Program-made: the position numbers and the translations under genes
The notes under the pieces: generated by a model
Told to the model about the DNA's origin: nothing
Database searches by the model: none
Seen by the model: only the letters and a program-made list of their open reading frames with translations
Shown: piece by piece, positions 34,592 through 44,410 of the stretch
How positions within the stretch are numbered: the stretch's first letter is position 1
How the letters are laid out: each line of letters starts with the position of its first letter
Origin: Nitrospinota bacterium
GTDB lineage: Bacteria > Nitrospinota > Nitrospinia > Nitrospinales > Nitrospinaceae
Length of the DNA stretch: 51,563 nt
Direction: 5' to 3'
NCBI GenBank assembly: GCA_029879645.1
Contig: JAOUPX010000008.1
Span: forward strand, 1-51,563

Positions 34592-35053
34592 TTATGATCC
34601 GGGCCTGATTACCCAGGTCCCGGCAATTTTATCGTGCCAAGCTTGATTATTTTTATCCACCAGCGCCCAGTAAAAACCGAGACCGAGCGGTAGAAGGGAA
34701 ACCGGATAACCGATCCAAAACCGGATACAAGCGCTTTCCCAGCCAATGGGAGTTCCATTTATATGAACAACCTGCAGTCCCAATATTTTTTTCCCGGGGG
34801 TCTGACCGCAAGCCCCTGTGAATCCGATAAAGTACAGGCTCCACAATAAAAACTGCAACAGGCCGTACAGCCCAACCAGCCAGGCGCCCTCTGTAGTGAT
34901 CATTCCTGTCGCAAACCAGCGGATCAAAACCTTTGCTAGATCCTGATCGGTTTGATTGATCAGAGGTGCCGTAGCCAGCAATCCCAGAATTTCCAAAGCA
35001 AAGATATCCAACAAAAACGCAATATAACGACGTCCGAAACGGGCTGGTGTCAT
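34592..35053 (-). CDS. RDD family membrane protein
   Basis: A 153-residue inner-membrane protein with three hydrophobic segments. RDD landmarks are present: R-R-x-x-A-F-LLD at the N-terminus, GQTPGKKILGLQVVHING in the middle and QAWHDKIAGTWVI at the end. Members of this family transport small ions or solutes, or have unknown roles. It lies 27 bases upstream of the aminotransferase and may lead the serine operon. Confidence 0.9.
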   Translation of the reverse strand: MTPARFGRRYIAFLLDIFALEILGLLATAPLINQTDQDLAKVLIRWFATGMITTEGAWLVGLYGLLQFLLWSLYFIGFTGACGQTPGKKILGLQVVHINGTPIGWESACIRFWIGYPVSLLPLGLGFYWALVDKNNQAWHDKIAGTWVIRPGS

Positions 35054-35366
35054 TGAGGATATCAGGGAAAAGGTGAACGGGAACCTCCGGAACTGAAAGC
35101 GTTCCGATTCCCAAAGGTGAACGGAGGCCTTCGAGGTCTGCTCCAGATCAACCCGGAACCGCCAATGCCTGTTGTAGAGGGACTCGCTTGAACCATTTTA
35201 TAAATTAAAATCGGTCCAAAATCCAATATTTTCCATCAAACTCTAAAAGAATAGCCTTTTTAGCATAAAACGGGGGAAAATCCAAATTTCAGGGGTAACC
35301 TGTGACAAGTCTTGGGCTATGATCAAAATGGGGGAATGGGGTGAAATTCAAACAGGTGGGGCCGTA
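35054..35366. other. Intergenic region upstream of the RDD gene
   Basis: 313 bases with no gene. The minus strand has a weak promoter-like pair (TATAAA at 35197-35202, TTGGAT at 35221-35226, spacer 18) that could serve the RDD-aminotransferase-serA operon. I see no other structure. Confidence 0.35.
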
Positions 35367-36485
35367 TTATTGACGATCCGGGTCTTCTTCCTCGGGTTCT
35401 TCGGTTTCCATTTCCAGTTCCAATCCTTCGAGTTCGAAAGAGGGCTCTTCTTCCATAAGGGTTTCGGCTGCCGGTTCTTCCTCATAGGTGACTTCTTCCG
35501 GCTGATCCAAATCCACGCTATCGAGGTCGAAATCGATTCCGCCATCGTCTACCTCGTATTCATCGGATTCTTCCATAGCGGCCTCCAGGGAAGGCTCCTC
35601 GGGTAATTCCAAGTCGTCAGTCAGTTCCAGGGAAGGCTCCTCATCCATGGCAATATCAGGTTCCTCGGACAGTTCCAGAGAGGGTTCTTCGTCCATAACG
35701 ATTTCCGTTTCTTCGGACAACTCAAGGGAGGGCTCTTCATCAGCCATATCCAACTCAGGTTCCAGGGAGATATCGGTTTCCGGCTCCTGGTTTTCTTCCA
35801 AACTTATTTCTTCGGTTTCAGACGGTTCGTCAAAGCCAAAACCCAGACCTTCAATCTCGGAGTCGAATCCGCCTCCGGAGAAATCCATATTCGTGGAGGC
35901 AGGCGCTTCGGCCGTCTCGATATCTTCATCCGGAAGAATATCGAGAGAAATTTCCTCTTCCGCTTCAGCCGGTTCTGGAGATATATCGGGCATTTCCATA
36001 TCAATTTCTGGCGTCAGTGTATCTTCAGAATCGAAATCGCCGGTATTGAAGGCTGATCCACCACTCATCTCAGACAGATCGAGCTCGAAATCATCGGGTC
36101 CAATTTCGGTATCCCCGGCCATGCCGCCCATCCCGGTCGCACCAAAGTCAAAGTCGTCCGCACTCTCATACATGCCGGACGGCTGGCTACTGGATCCAAA
36201 ACCTTCGGCTTCGGCCTCGCTCAGGTCGAGAACATTTTCATCCACGCCGTATTCAGCCCCGCCACTATCAAAATCATCGGTGAAGGTATAATCCTCACTG
36301 CCTAGACCGGCTCCAGCTGTGCCAATACCCGGAATACCGCCTTCACCGGGGGCCATCTCATAAATGGTGAAGAGATTTTCCTGTCCGATCTCGAAGGCCG
36401 ACGGTGCAGGCACAATGGGGGCACTGCAACAGGCGCATTTTTTGGAAGGCTGGAAAAATATGTAACCACAATTTTCACATTGCAT
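35367..36485 (-). CDS. Zinc-ribbon protein with long acidic repeat tail
   Basis: A 372-residue protein. The first 25 residues form a zinc ribbon (CENCGY then CACC). Almost all the rest is acidic and low in complexity, with E, D and S making up most residues. It contains tandem copies of a 16-residue unit resembling EEPSLELSEEPDIAMD at about residues 240-290, plus scattered short repeats. There is no signal peptide. Such proteins are usually disordered binding partners. It has few aromatic residues beyond FDFG-type motifs. Gene function unknown. Confidence 0.8.
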   Translation of the reverse strand: MQCENCGYIFFQPSKKCACCSAPIVPAPSAFEIGQENLFTIYEMAPGEGGIPGIGTAGAGLGSEDYTFTDDFDSGGAEYGVDENVLDLSEAEAEGFGSSSQPSGMYESADDFDFGATGMGGMAGDTEIGPDDFELDLSEMSGGSAFNTGDFDSEDTLTPEIDMEMPDISPEPAEAEEEISLDILPDEDIETAEAPASTNMDFSGGGFDSEIEGLGFGFDEPSETEEISLEENQEPETDISLEPELDMADEEPSLELSEETEIVMDEEPSLELSEEPDIAMDEEPSLELTDDLELPEEPSLEAAMEESDEYEVDDGGIDFDLDSVDLDQPEEVTYEEEPAAETLMEEEPSFELEGLELEMETEEPEEEDPDRQ

Positions 36486-36568
36486 AATAAAAGGATAGGG
36501 GATGAGTGAAATAACGTCAAGGAAAATAATGCATTAGGTAGTGGGGATGATTTTGGGTCTGAAAGGCG

Positions 36569-36608
36569 AAAAAAAATCCCTTGAAAGCCCAGCGCAGGCC
36601 CTCAAGGG
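36569..36608 (-). terminator. Intrinsic terminator of the metzincin-like protease gene
   Basis: Read on the minus strand, CCCTTGA pairs with TCAAGGG around a 17-base loop with further internal pairing, followed by A and eight T. It begins 20 bases after the stop codon. Confidence 0.8.
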
Positions 36609-36627
36609 AGTTATGGGATTGGATCGG

Positions 36628-37623
36628 TTAGTTTTTTATTCTCCCATTGGGATTTACCACCCGATAGTTATTCTTGCCTATTTGGCGCAGAAAAAGCGTG
36701 TAGCTGTCTCCTTCGACATAGCCGGGATCGTCTTCAATTTCCAGACCCAATCCACGTGTCTGTTGCAGGGAAATCACCCGGGACGTTTTTCCTTTAAACG
36801 TTTCTTCTATTTTTAGTACGACCCGGGTGATGGGTACCGCGCTGTTATCCGGACCGGCCATGTGGCTGAAACTGCTGGCTAGGACGGTGACGTCTACCAC
36901 GGCGTCAGATGCCTCATACATTTCATGGTCGTCCTCATAGTGCTCGGCCCAAAAAGCATGCACCAACCCCTGGGGGCACCCGAAGACAGGATGGCATTTT
37001 TGGGAACCTCCACCACCACCGCCATCCGCATGATCTTCTGCATACATGATATTCAGCAATTCCGTGTCGTGACTGTTTGGGTCCGGATACCCGAGAGGCC
37101 GGGTCTGATCGTTCATACAGGTGTTGTCGGGGGTGCCGCCTGTTGAGCCTTCGCGATTATGATCCAGTCCAAAGGTATGCCCGATTTCCTGGCAGAGAAC
37201 GTGTTTGAATTCAACTTCTTCGTTGAAACCATCGTATCCCGGAAGGGTAATATAGTATTCATTAACTTTGCTTTCGCCCCGGGTAATATGTTTATTCTTG
37301 CCACGCGTAACCCAGATACTGGCCAGCCCCAGCCAACCGGTATCACCGTAGTTGGCATTGTAACTTTCGATATCCCCCGTTCCACCAGCAACCACATTAA
37401 AATCCAAATAGGATCCACCGTAGGCGTTCCAGTTGGAGCCCACATAACTCAGCAGATTCGGCCAGTCCCCGGTGTGGTTGTTACCAATATTTAATGTGAG
37501 CACGGGTGTTCCATTTTTCTCCCAGTGATAATCGCCCCATTGATGGTCTGCATAGGCGCCCGATACGTTCAGCAATAGCAAGAGTGCCGCCAGCGTCCAA
37601 ATTAAGATTCTGTTTCTACACAT
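36628..37623 (-). CDS. Secreted metzincin-like zinc protease with altered zinc motif
   Basis: A 331-residue protein with a signal peptide (LLLLLNVSGAYA, cleavage near residue 25). The zinc site reads CQEIGHTFGLDH at residues 144-155: the first His of HExxHxxGxxH is Gln145, while Glu146, His149, Gly152 and His155 remain. A Met-turn-like TCM follows at 168-170. CQE in this position recurs in a group of secreted bacterial proteins (memory, not checked). A second domain of beta type follows a Gly-rich linker. ATG 37623 follows GGAGGG at 7 bases. Activity and substrate are uncertain. Confidence 0.8.
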   Translation of the reverse strand: MCRNRILIWTLAALLLLLNVSGAYADHQWGDYHWEKNGTPVLTLNIGNNHTGDWPNLLSYVGSNWNAYGGSYLDFNVVAGGTGDIESYNANYGDTGWLGLASIWVTRGKNKHITRGESKVNEYYITLPGYDGFNEEVEFKHVLCQEIGHTFGLDHNREGSTGGTPDNTCMNDQTRPLGYPDPNSHDTELLNIMYAEDHADGGGGGGSQKCHPVFGCPQGLVHAFWAEHYEDDHEMYEASDAVVDVTVLASSFSHMAGPDNSAVPITRVVLKIEETFKGKTSRVISLQQTRGLGLEIEDDPGYVEGDSYTLFLRQIGKNNYRVVNPNGRIKN

Positions 37624-37930
37624 CTTTTTTCCCTCCAAGGTTCTTTGAAAAAACTCTCGAAAATTAATTGCACTTACTAATCCGAGAGCATTTTCGTCCA
37701 CTAATCGTTGAATCTTCAGTTAGATTTTGAAATTGCAGATAGACTATCAGGCGATCATTTTTTTGGCAAATAATATAAAAGAGAGGGCTGCAGGGAGGGA
37801 GGCCTGGAAAAAACAGGTGACCGCCATGATCACCCGAGATTTTGCGCTAGTGGAAAATCCAGCAGGAATCAGTTTTTAGGGGGGAAGAATTTTCAGGGAG
37901 CCCCGTTAATAAGGGCTCCCTGAATACGGC
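37624..37930. other. Intergenic region between the two secreted protease genes
   Basis: 307 bases without a gene. It holds the hairpin at 37892-37924, and an AT-rich stretch around 37740-37790 that probably contains the promoter of the metzincin-like gene, though no clear hexamers were found. Confidence 0.4.
37892..37924 (-). terminator. Hairpin terminator of the S8 protease gene
   Basis: A perfect 12-base stem, TTCAGGGAGCCC with GGGCTCCCTGAA, 7 bases after the minus-strand stop. The following tract is AAAATTCTTCC rather than a clean T run, so efficiency is uncertain. Confidence 0.55.
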
Positions 37931-39115
37931 TTATCTATGGACAATAGGATCGGGGTTGCCATCCGGATCCCCAATCGCGTTTCCGTCTTGTCCCGGTGTG
38001 TTGACCAGGGTCAGTACGCCGCAGACATGAGGGGCGGCCATGGAAGTGCCCGAATAATAAACCACTCCACCGTCCTTTTTGGTGGAAAGAATGCTTACCC
38101 CAGGCGCCGCGAAATCGATCGGCGGATTTCCCCAATTGGAAAAGTATGCGAACCTGTCCGAAGAATCGATTGCAGAGACCGTAAAAACATTGGCATGATT
38201 GATGTGAGCGGGCTCAACATTATTGGCATCCGATCCATTGTTGCCTGCTGATATGGAAAACCGGATTCCCGAGTCCGCCGCATTGAGGATAGCCGTGTGC
38301 AGACTTTCCCAATGACCGGAAGCGCTCAGGCTCATATTGGCGCAATCTCCGGGCGAGGCGTTGGCCAGCACCCAATCGACTCCTGCGACGGCACCATCGA
38401 TGGTTCCCATATTGGAATCATCCAGGACCCGAACCGGGTGGACCACGGCCCCTGCGGCGACGCCGACCACATCAATATCGTTATCGAGGGCGGCAATGGT
38501 CCCGGCAATATGGGTGCCATGACCGTTACCGTCGTCGGGGCTGTTTTTGCCTCGGGTGATAAAGTTGGCGCCGGAGCCGACATTCAGATCCGGATGGTCC
38601 AGATCGATTCCGCTGTCTATGATCCAGACGTTGAAATTCAATCCGTTAACGTTTTGGAAACCTCCAATACGCGTGATGCCGTATGGAATCACCTGCGGCG
38701 GCTCGGTTGGGGTGGAACCCCCTGCGCCTCCTTTTGCAGTGGCTTCAAGGCCGTCTCCCTGGGTATTGATTTTGCCCACGGCCCAAATGACACCGTTAGG
38801 TTCATAATATTGAATCAAAGGCGTATTTTCGGCAAGGCGGGCCGCACCCTCGGCTGAAATATTGGCGGAAAACCCTTGGAGCGCGTGGGTGAATATATGA
38901 CGGAGACCGGCACCATAATCTTGTGCCAGAGCCTTGGATAGGCCGGGTACATCCCCCGGACCCACCTGCTCAGGATCAAATACAAAAATATAACTGCTTT
39001 GAGCCTCCTCAATGACCGCCTGTCCCGGAATCTGAAGCGGTTCCTGACCCCAGGTTACCGTGGAGCTGGAAAGAACCCCCAATAACATCAATATCCCCAA
39101 AAATGGTATCCGCAT
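37931..39115 (-). CDS. Secreted S8 subtilisin-like protease with I9 propeptide
   Basis: A 394-residue preproenzyme: signal peptide (residues 1-24), an inhibitor I9-like propeptide (about 40-112) and a peptidase S8 domain. The triad is visible as Asp167 (WIIDSGID), His199 (NGHGTHIAG) and Ser358 (GTSMAAPH), with Asn292 as oxyanion residue. It is proteinase-K-like in layout. ATG 39115 is chosen because GGGAGAGGG lies directly upstream and it opens the signal peptide. It is transcribed in the same direction as the metzincin-like gene. Confidence 0.93.
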   Translation of the reverse strand: MRIPFLGILMLLGVLSSSTVTWGQEPLQIPGQAVIEEAQSSYIFVFDPEQVGPGDVPGLSKALAQDYGAGLRHIFTHALQGFSANISAEGAARLAENTPLIQYYEPNGVIWAVGKINTQGDGLEATAKGGAGGSTPTEPPQVIPYGITRIGGFQNVNGLNFNVWIIDSGIDLDHPDLNVGSGANFITRGKNSPDDGNGHGTHIAGTIAALDNDIDVVGVAAGAVVHPVRVLDDSNMGTIDGAVAGVDWVLANASPGDCANMSLSASGHWESLHTAILNAADSGIRFSISAGNNGSDANNVEPAHINHANVFTVSAIDSSDRFAYFSNWGNPPIDFAAPGVSILSTKKDGGVVYYSGTSMAAPHVCGVLTLVNTPGQDGNAIGDPDGNPDPIVHR

Positions 39116-39242
39116 AGTCCCTCTCCCACTGAAAACCAGGTTACTCAATTGCCGTGTGCAAATTAATGCAAACCTGATTAATAAGATTGATCTATTTTCA
39201 CCGAGCGTGAAATAAAGTGATCTTTTATATACCTCGAATGGG

Positions 39243-40445
39243 TTACGGTACCAATAAATTAGCCATGTTGCAAGCGTAATGTGCAAAAGGGAAGGCGCAG
39301 GTGAAGGCGGGGGAGACGGCATTCAATATATGCATCGATTTATCATCGTTTTCGATGACGAAATCCATTTCAAGTTTTTTCTCTTTTAAATCCAATAATT
39401 GGGCCCGAATTCCCGGTCGCCCCCACTTTTTGTACCGGCTTGGCCGGACATCCTGGAGCAGGTTGGAGGCGAGGGATACCAAATGCCTTCGGGAATACTT
39501 CTGAATTTCCTCCCAGGCCAGCCGTTTGAAATCGAAATTGGAGGAAACAAACAGCCCAGCCTGCCGGAAGAGGATTTCCATCAATTCAGCACCGCTAAAA
39601 TTTTCAAGGCCTTGATATTGCTCTCGCCAAAAGGCGGGAATGGCCGTCGGCCCGATTTTTATCGCCCCCGATGCGGTGACAGTAAAGTGGACGCCCAGGA
39701 ACGGATTGCGCAGGTCGGGTACCGGATAAATATTGGTGCGGAGCGACCCGGCCGGTTCACTGGAATAGAGATACAGGCCTTTGAACGGCAGAATGCGGTA
39801 GTGCTTTGAAAATCCGAAATCGCGTCCGATGGTGTCGGCGTACAGCCCGGCGCAATTAATTATGAATTTCGCCTGATAATTTCCGGCTGAGGTGGCTATG
39901 CCATCTCCTGCACGGCCCAGGTAACGCACTCCCAAATGGATATCCACTCCCTCGGCCAGTGCATCTTCATGCAGACGGGCCATCACTTCACCGGGATCCA
40001 CCGACGACGTGGTGGGGGAGAACAGGGCGCGTTGACAGGTTTTTACCCGGGGTTCAATCGACTCGGCTTCTTTCTGGTCGATCATTTGCAAGTCGACGCC
40101 GTTTTTTTCGGCCCGGAGCATCAGCTCATCCAGCCACTTCAACTCTCCTTCGTTCTGAGCCACCACCAGCTTGCCGCATTTGTTGATTTTGAGGCCGCGG
40201 GATTCACAGTATTCCGTAAGCGCCCGGTTGCCGTCGCGGGTGAAGCGGGCCTTCAGGCTGTCGGCGGTATAGTAAAACCCGGCGTGCAGGACACCGCTGT
40301 TGCGCCCGCTGGCGTGTTCGCCGCAGTGGGTTTCTTTTTCGACCAGAACCACCCTGGACCCGTGAAACCGCTTGCGGAGTTCGCGGGCGATACTCAGTCC
40401 CATAATGCCGCCGCCAATTACAAGAAAATCCGATTCAAGGGTCAT
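39243..40445 (-). CDS. lhgO: L-2-hydroxyglutarate oxidase-like FAD enzyme
   Basis: A 400-residue FAD-dependent oxidoreductase of the DAO family. It opens with the FAD-binding LVIGGGIMGLSIARELRKR, followed by GRNSGVLHAGFYY and the C-terminal GIRAQLLDLKEKKLEMDFV, both signatures of LhgO. It oxidises L-2-hydroxyglutarate to 2-oxoglutarate, passing electrons to quinone or oxygen, a metabolite-repair reaction. AAAGGA sits 6 bases before ATG 40445. It is divergent from the dGTPase gene. Confidence 0.9.
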   Translation of the reverse strand: MTLESDFLVIGGGIMGLSIARELRKRFHGSRVVLVEKETHCGEHASGRNSGVLHAGFYYTADSLKARFTRDGNRALTEYCESRGLKINKCGKLVVAQNEGELKWLDELMLRAEKNGVDLQMIDQKEAESIEPRVKTCQRALFSPTTSSVDPGEVMARLHEDALAEGVDIHLGVRYLGRAGDGIATSAGNYQAKFIINCAGLYADTIGRDFGFSKHYRILPFKGLYLYSSEPAGSLRTNIYPVPDLRNPFLGVHFTVTASGAIKIGPTAIPAFWREQYQGLENFSGAELMEILFRQAGLFVSSNFDFKRLAWEEIQKYSRRHLVSLASNLLQDVRPSRYKKWGRPGIRAQLLDLKEKKLEMDFVIENDDKSMHILNAVSPAFTCAFPFAHYACNMANLLVP

Positions 40446-40638
40446 ATATTCCTTTGGAGAGTGATTTTGATCCGTTGTCAAATCGCGAAACAACCACGAA
40501 GGCGGTGCCACCTTATCAAAATCCCGTACCTGTTGCCAGAGGGTGGTGATGAACGTTGAAAATCGGCCCGAATCCGATACAATGCCGATGAATCGGGGCA
40601 AAGGCTCAGGGGGACAACGTTATCTATAAGAGGGAAAA

Positions 40639-41787
40639 TTGGTAAAACGTCAGGATATCGAAAAACTGGAGGATGAATACCTCGCTCCGTTTGCCGTCAA
40701 AAGCGGCGAAAGCTGGGGGAGGGCTCATCCGGAAGACGAGCATACCTACCGCACCCGGTTCCAGCGCGACCGCGACCGGGTCATCCATACCTCCGCCTTC
40801 CGCAAGCTGGAATACAAGACCCAGGTATTTGTGTATCACGAAGGCGATTATTACCGGACGCGGCTGACGCATTCGCTGGAGGTGGCGCAGATCACCCGCT
40901 CCATCTGCAAATCCCTGCAATTGAACGAGGACCTGGCGGAAGCCATCGCGCTGGCGCACGATCTCGGCCATCCCCCTTTCGGACATACCGGACAGGATGT
41001 GCTGAATGCCTTGATGAAAGATCATGGCGGGTTCGAACACAACCGGCAGAGCCTGCGTATTGTCAACGTGCTTGAGAAGCGTTACCCGGAATTTGAAGGG
41101 CTGAACCTGACTTGGGAAGTGCAGGAAGGAATCAGCAAGCATTCCAAAGATACCGCAAATCCTCTTCTGACAGAGGCGGGGCATCGCTATCCTTCGCTGG
41201 AAGGGCAGGTGGCGGATTTCGCCGATGGCATCGCCTACAACGCGCACGATCTCGACGACGGCATCACTTCCAACCTGATCGATTCGGGGCAACTGCGCGA
41301 GGTCGCGCTATGGCATGAAAATGAAAAATTGCTGGATCAAAAATATTCCAACCTGGACTTTGATCTAAAAAAATACCAGATCGTCCGGAGCATCATCAAC
41401 GATCTTGTCACCGATTTCAGGAAGACCACGCAGGACAATATTGAACTCTATGGCATTCGTTCGGTGAGTGACGTCCGGTCCTGCCAGAAGCGCGTGGCGG
41501 GGTTCAGTAAAGAGGTCGCTGAAAAGAACAACGAGCTGAAAAAGTTTTTGTTCAAAAATATGTATCATCACCGCCGGGTACGGCGCATGGAATTCAAAGC
41601 CGAACTGTACCTGACCGAGCTGTTCAAAGCCTACACCCGCATCCCCCAACTCCTGCCGGAAAGCGTACTGGCCAACGAATCGCAAGGACCCCTCCCGCGC
41701 CGCATCTGCGATTATATCTCCGGCATGACCGACCGCTCCTCCATTGACGAATACCGCAAACTCTTCAGCCCCGATGAGAAGGATTGA
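40639..41787 (+). CDS. dgt: Deoxyguanosinetriphosphate triphosphohydrolase-like HD protein
   Basis: A 382-residue HD-domain enzyme. Metal ligands appear as RLTHSLEV, AHDLGHPPFGH and the Asp in DFADGIAYNAHDLDDG. The length matches the short dGTPase subfamily (dGTP or dNTP to deoxynucleoside and tripolyphosphate). The start is TTG 40639 preceded by AGAGGG; no better ATG lies nearby. Single-gene unit, divergent from lhgO. The preferred nucleotide cannot be told from the sequence. Confidence 0.93.
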   Translation: MVKRQDIEKLEDEYLAPFAVKSGESWGRAHPEDEHTYRTRFQRDRDRVIHTSAFRKLEYKTQVFVYHEGDYYRTRLTHSLEVAQITRSICKSLQLNEDLAEAIALAHDLGHPPFGHTGQDVLNALMKDHGGFEHNRQSLRIVNVLEKRYPEFEGLNLTWEVQEGISKHSKDTANPLLTEAGHRYPSLEGQVADFADGIAYNAHDLDDGITSNLIDSGQLREVALWHENEKLLDQKYSNLDFDLKKYQIVRSIINDLVTDFRKTTQDNIELYGIRSVSDVRSCQKRVAGFSKEVAEKNNELKKFLFKNMYHHRRVRRMEFKAELYLTELFKAYTRIPQLLPESVLANESQGPLPRRICDYISGMTDRSSIDEYRKLFSPDEKD

Positions 41788-41901
41788 AAAACCCTTTCTA
41801 ACACGCAACTTTCTCCAAAGCTCGACTCAGCTAGTTGACAAGTTCGGTTTGCCAAATTAGCCTGATAGGACGGGTTAAATTTTGCTGATGGGAGAAACCT
41901 T

Positions 41902-44397
41902 GTGACTGATCCAAAAAATCCCGAATCCTCAAGCGGGCCGGTTCCACCCACGGAACCAGACAAAACCAAATCGATAAGACCCTATCTGGTGAACGGGCTG
42001 ATAATATTTGGGTTGGGTTTTCTTTTTTTGGTAGTGGTCATCCCAAAATTTGACACTAGAGGGAATGGCCGTACGCTTGATTCAGATACCAAAAGTAATC
42101 TGCATGATTTGTATCTGGCCTGTAAAGCCTATTGGGCAGATAATGGTCCCGACCATGTTTGTACCCCTGACATAGCCCAGCAAACCGCCTATGGGTATGT
42201 CAAAAGCGTTAATGTGGAAATAGTCGCTTTAGGGAACGAGAAAAACTTTAAGGCAAACGCTACTCATGCAAAAGATACAAAGGGCAAAGTATTTGAAGTA
42301 AATTCTCTGGGGACCATTAATGAAAGGAAGGCCTCTTTCCTGGAGGGCTGGTATCTGAAAAATGCTTATATCTCATGTCAATCATTTTGGAACGAGTTTG
42401 GAGATGAAAGCATTTGCATTCGCTCAAAAGATGACGATGTATGGATGAAAGCTTTTGGAAACCGCTCAAGTTTTACCGGAATGATCATGAATGTAAATGG
42501 CGACGAGGAGAAAACTTTTACGATCGACACCAAGGGAACCATTTCAAAGGCAGGCGGTACAAAAAGTGAAAAACTGTGGGAAGAAATGTCGTCTTTATTG
42601 GTCAAGGCGGATCAATTACGGCAACTATTTAAAGCCTGCAAGGCCTATTGGGCCGCGGCTGGTCCCGAGAGCCCCTGCTCGGAGCAGAGCGCCCATTCCC
42701 ATGGGTTTTTGGGAGGGAGCGGAAAAATCGAATTCGGTGGGTCGGAGTCCTTCTTCAAAGCGACGATAAATGCAGAAGGTGACTATGACTACATAGGGTA
42801 TTTCTATCCTCTCATCCTGAGGGCGGATGGGAACATTCATTCTATCGATTCGTCTATTCTGTTCGATCTGCATCAGGCCTGCGAACGATTCTGGAAGGCT
42901 ACCGATTGGATTCAGCCCTGCAATGTCAGTCAGGCCACCAGGTATGGGTTTGCCAAACCACCAGGGTTTCAGGTAATGGCGGACGGTCCTCAACCGTATT
43001 TTACAGCGGTGATAAAGCGTGAACCTTACAACGGCCTGCATCGGGAATTAAGGGAGAAATTGGCGGTGCGTAAGGCGAATTGGCTCCACTTAAAGAGCGG
43101 GGAAAAGTTTAGGGAGGCCATTCGTCAGGGCCATTTGGAAGGTATCGAATGGCTGATTTCCCTGGGGGTGAAAGTTGACAGTCAAGAGGGTAATCTCATT
43201 CAAACCGCCATTGATGCAGGGAAGCCGGAATCTGTAAAATATCTCCTTGAACAAGGCATCCGGGTGAGCTTGTCCGATCTCAGGCAGGCCATGAAAGTGA
43301 AAAATAGGCGGATGGTAGAAATAATGGTGTCCCACGGCCTAGATATCAACAGCAAGACTGGTTATATGCACTTGCCCTTGTTCCACGAGGAATTACGGGA
43401 ATCCAACCGCGACTGGATTGAGTTTTTGATCGAAATGGGGGCAGATCCCAATATCAAGGATGGCTTCGAAAGAACTTCTTTAATGGCCCTGAGCGGAGGC
43501 ATAGTTTACGGTCGAAATAGACCGCTCCACGAAACTGATTATCATGAAAGATTAAAGGTGTTGGATCTATTGATCAGCAAGGGAGTCGACGTGAATGCGC
43601 AAGATAGGTCCGGCGATACAGTGGTTCACCTATTAGTCCAAAATACGCCGCGACAGATAAAAATGGAATATATCGAGCCCTTCCTTAAAAAATTGATCGC
43701 TCTTGGAGCGGATATTAACTTGAAAAATAAACATGGAATCACTCCACTTTTTTTGGTTTTGAACCGTCGGAAACCGGAGATGGCTAAAGGGTTTATCCGT
43801 CATGGCGCGGATATTAACCTTAAAAATAGATATGGGGTGACCCCTTTGGATAGGGCTTTGGAATTTAACCTCCGGGAAGTAGCAAAACTGATTGCTCGCC
43901 GGGGGGGAGTCAAAGGAGATCCACCCACTCCCGCAGAGGTGGCACGTTTGGGAAAGTTTTCTAAATTTAACGCCATTCGTCAAGCCGCCCTGCAAAAAAA
44001 GGATGGGAGACAATACCGGGCTCTGGATGGTTATTACAGGCAAATGGGGGGGCCTGTAGGAATTCTCTCCTATATAGAAAAGTATCCGCTCCACGGGGCG
44101 GTTTTGAATGTCGACGAGGCTCGGGTGGATACTTTGATCCAGCAGGGGGCGGATGTGAACTCTGTGGATTATAGAGGAAATAAGCCGCTGGATGTCGCCA
44201 TCCTGGTATGCCAGGAGACCCTCGTTAAAAAACTCATTGCGCACGGCGCGGACGTGAACCACAAAGTCTCAACTGATTTTGTCAGGGTGGTCCAAAGCGG
44301 GAACCCACTTCAACTGGCGGAAAAACTTTGTGGCCAGCCCATGGCGGCTATCTTGACAGCTCCAAAGTCGGGGATGGGTCATCAAAAGGAAAGTTGA
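41902..44397 (+). CDS. Membrane-anchored fusion of four pilin-like domains and ankyrin repeats
   Basis: An 831-residue protein. A 27-residue cytoplasmic head is followed by one helix (about 28-47) ending VVVIPKF, like a pilin N1 helix. Four repeats follow at about 60-140, 150-215, 235-312 and 318-373, each with a type IV pilin-like helix and Cys pair: LYLACKAYW...C, AYISCQSFW...C, LFKACKAYW...C and LHQACERFW...C. Residues 395-831 contain roughly ten ankyrin repeats. No prepilin cleavage site is present. Translation starts at GTG 41902 behind GGGAG. The ankyrin part should be periplasmic, with the pilin-like units. Confidence 0.82.
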   Translation: MTDPKNPESSSGPVPPTEPDKTKSIRPYLVNGLIIFGLGFLFLVVVIPKFDTRGNGRTLDSDTKSNLHDLYLACKAYWADNGPDHVCTPDIAQQTAYGYVKSVNVEIVALGNEKNFKANATHAKDTKGKVFEVNSLGTINERKASFLEGWYLKNAYISCQSFWNEFGDESICIRSKDDDVWMKAFGNRSSFTGMIMNVNGDEEKTFTIDTKGTISKAGGTKSEKLWEEMSSLLVKADQLRQLFKACKAYWAAAGPESPCSEQSAHSHGFLGGSGKIEFGGSESFFKATINAEGDYDYIGYFYPLILRADGNIHSIDSSILFDLHQACERFWKATDWIQPCNVSQATRYGFAKPPGFQVMADGPQPYFTAVIKREPYNGLHRELREKLAVRKANWLHLKSGEKFREAIRQGHLEGIEWLISLGVKVDSQEGNLIQTAIDAGKPESVKYLLEQGIRVSLSDLRQAMKVKNRRMVEIMVSHGLDINSKTGYMHLPLFHEELRESNRDWIEFLIEMGADPNIKDGFERTSLMALSGGIVYGRNRPLHETDYHERLKVLDLLISKGVDVNAQDRSGDTVVHLLVQNTPRQIKMEYIEPFLKKLIALGADINLKNKHGITPLFLVLNRRKPEMAKGFIRHGADINLKNRYGVTPLDRALEFNLREVAKLIARRGGVKGDPPTPAEVARLGKFSKFNAIRQAALQKKDGRQYRALDGYYRQMGGPVGILSYIEKYPLHGAVLNVDEARVDTLIQQGADVNSVDYRGNKPLDVAILVCQETLVKKLIAHGADVNHKVSTDFVRVVQSGNPLQLAEKLCGQPMAAILTAPKSGMGHQKES

Positions 44398-44410
44398 ATC
44401 TGGCGCGGCC

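Noticed and set aside
41835-41863. Promoter TTGACA-17-TAGCCT before the pilin-ankyrin gene
   Set aside because: The -35 is perfect but the -10 matches poorly, so it is not listed as a feature.
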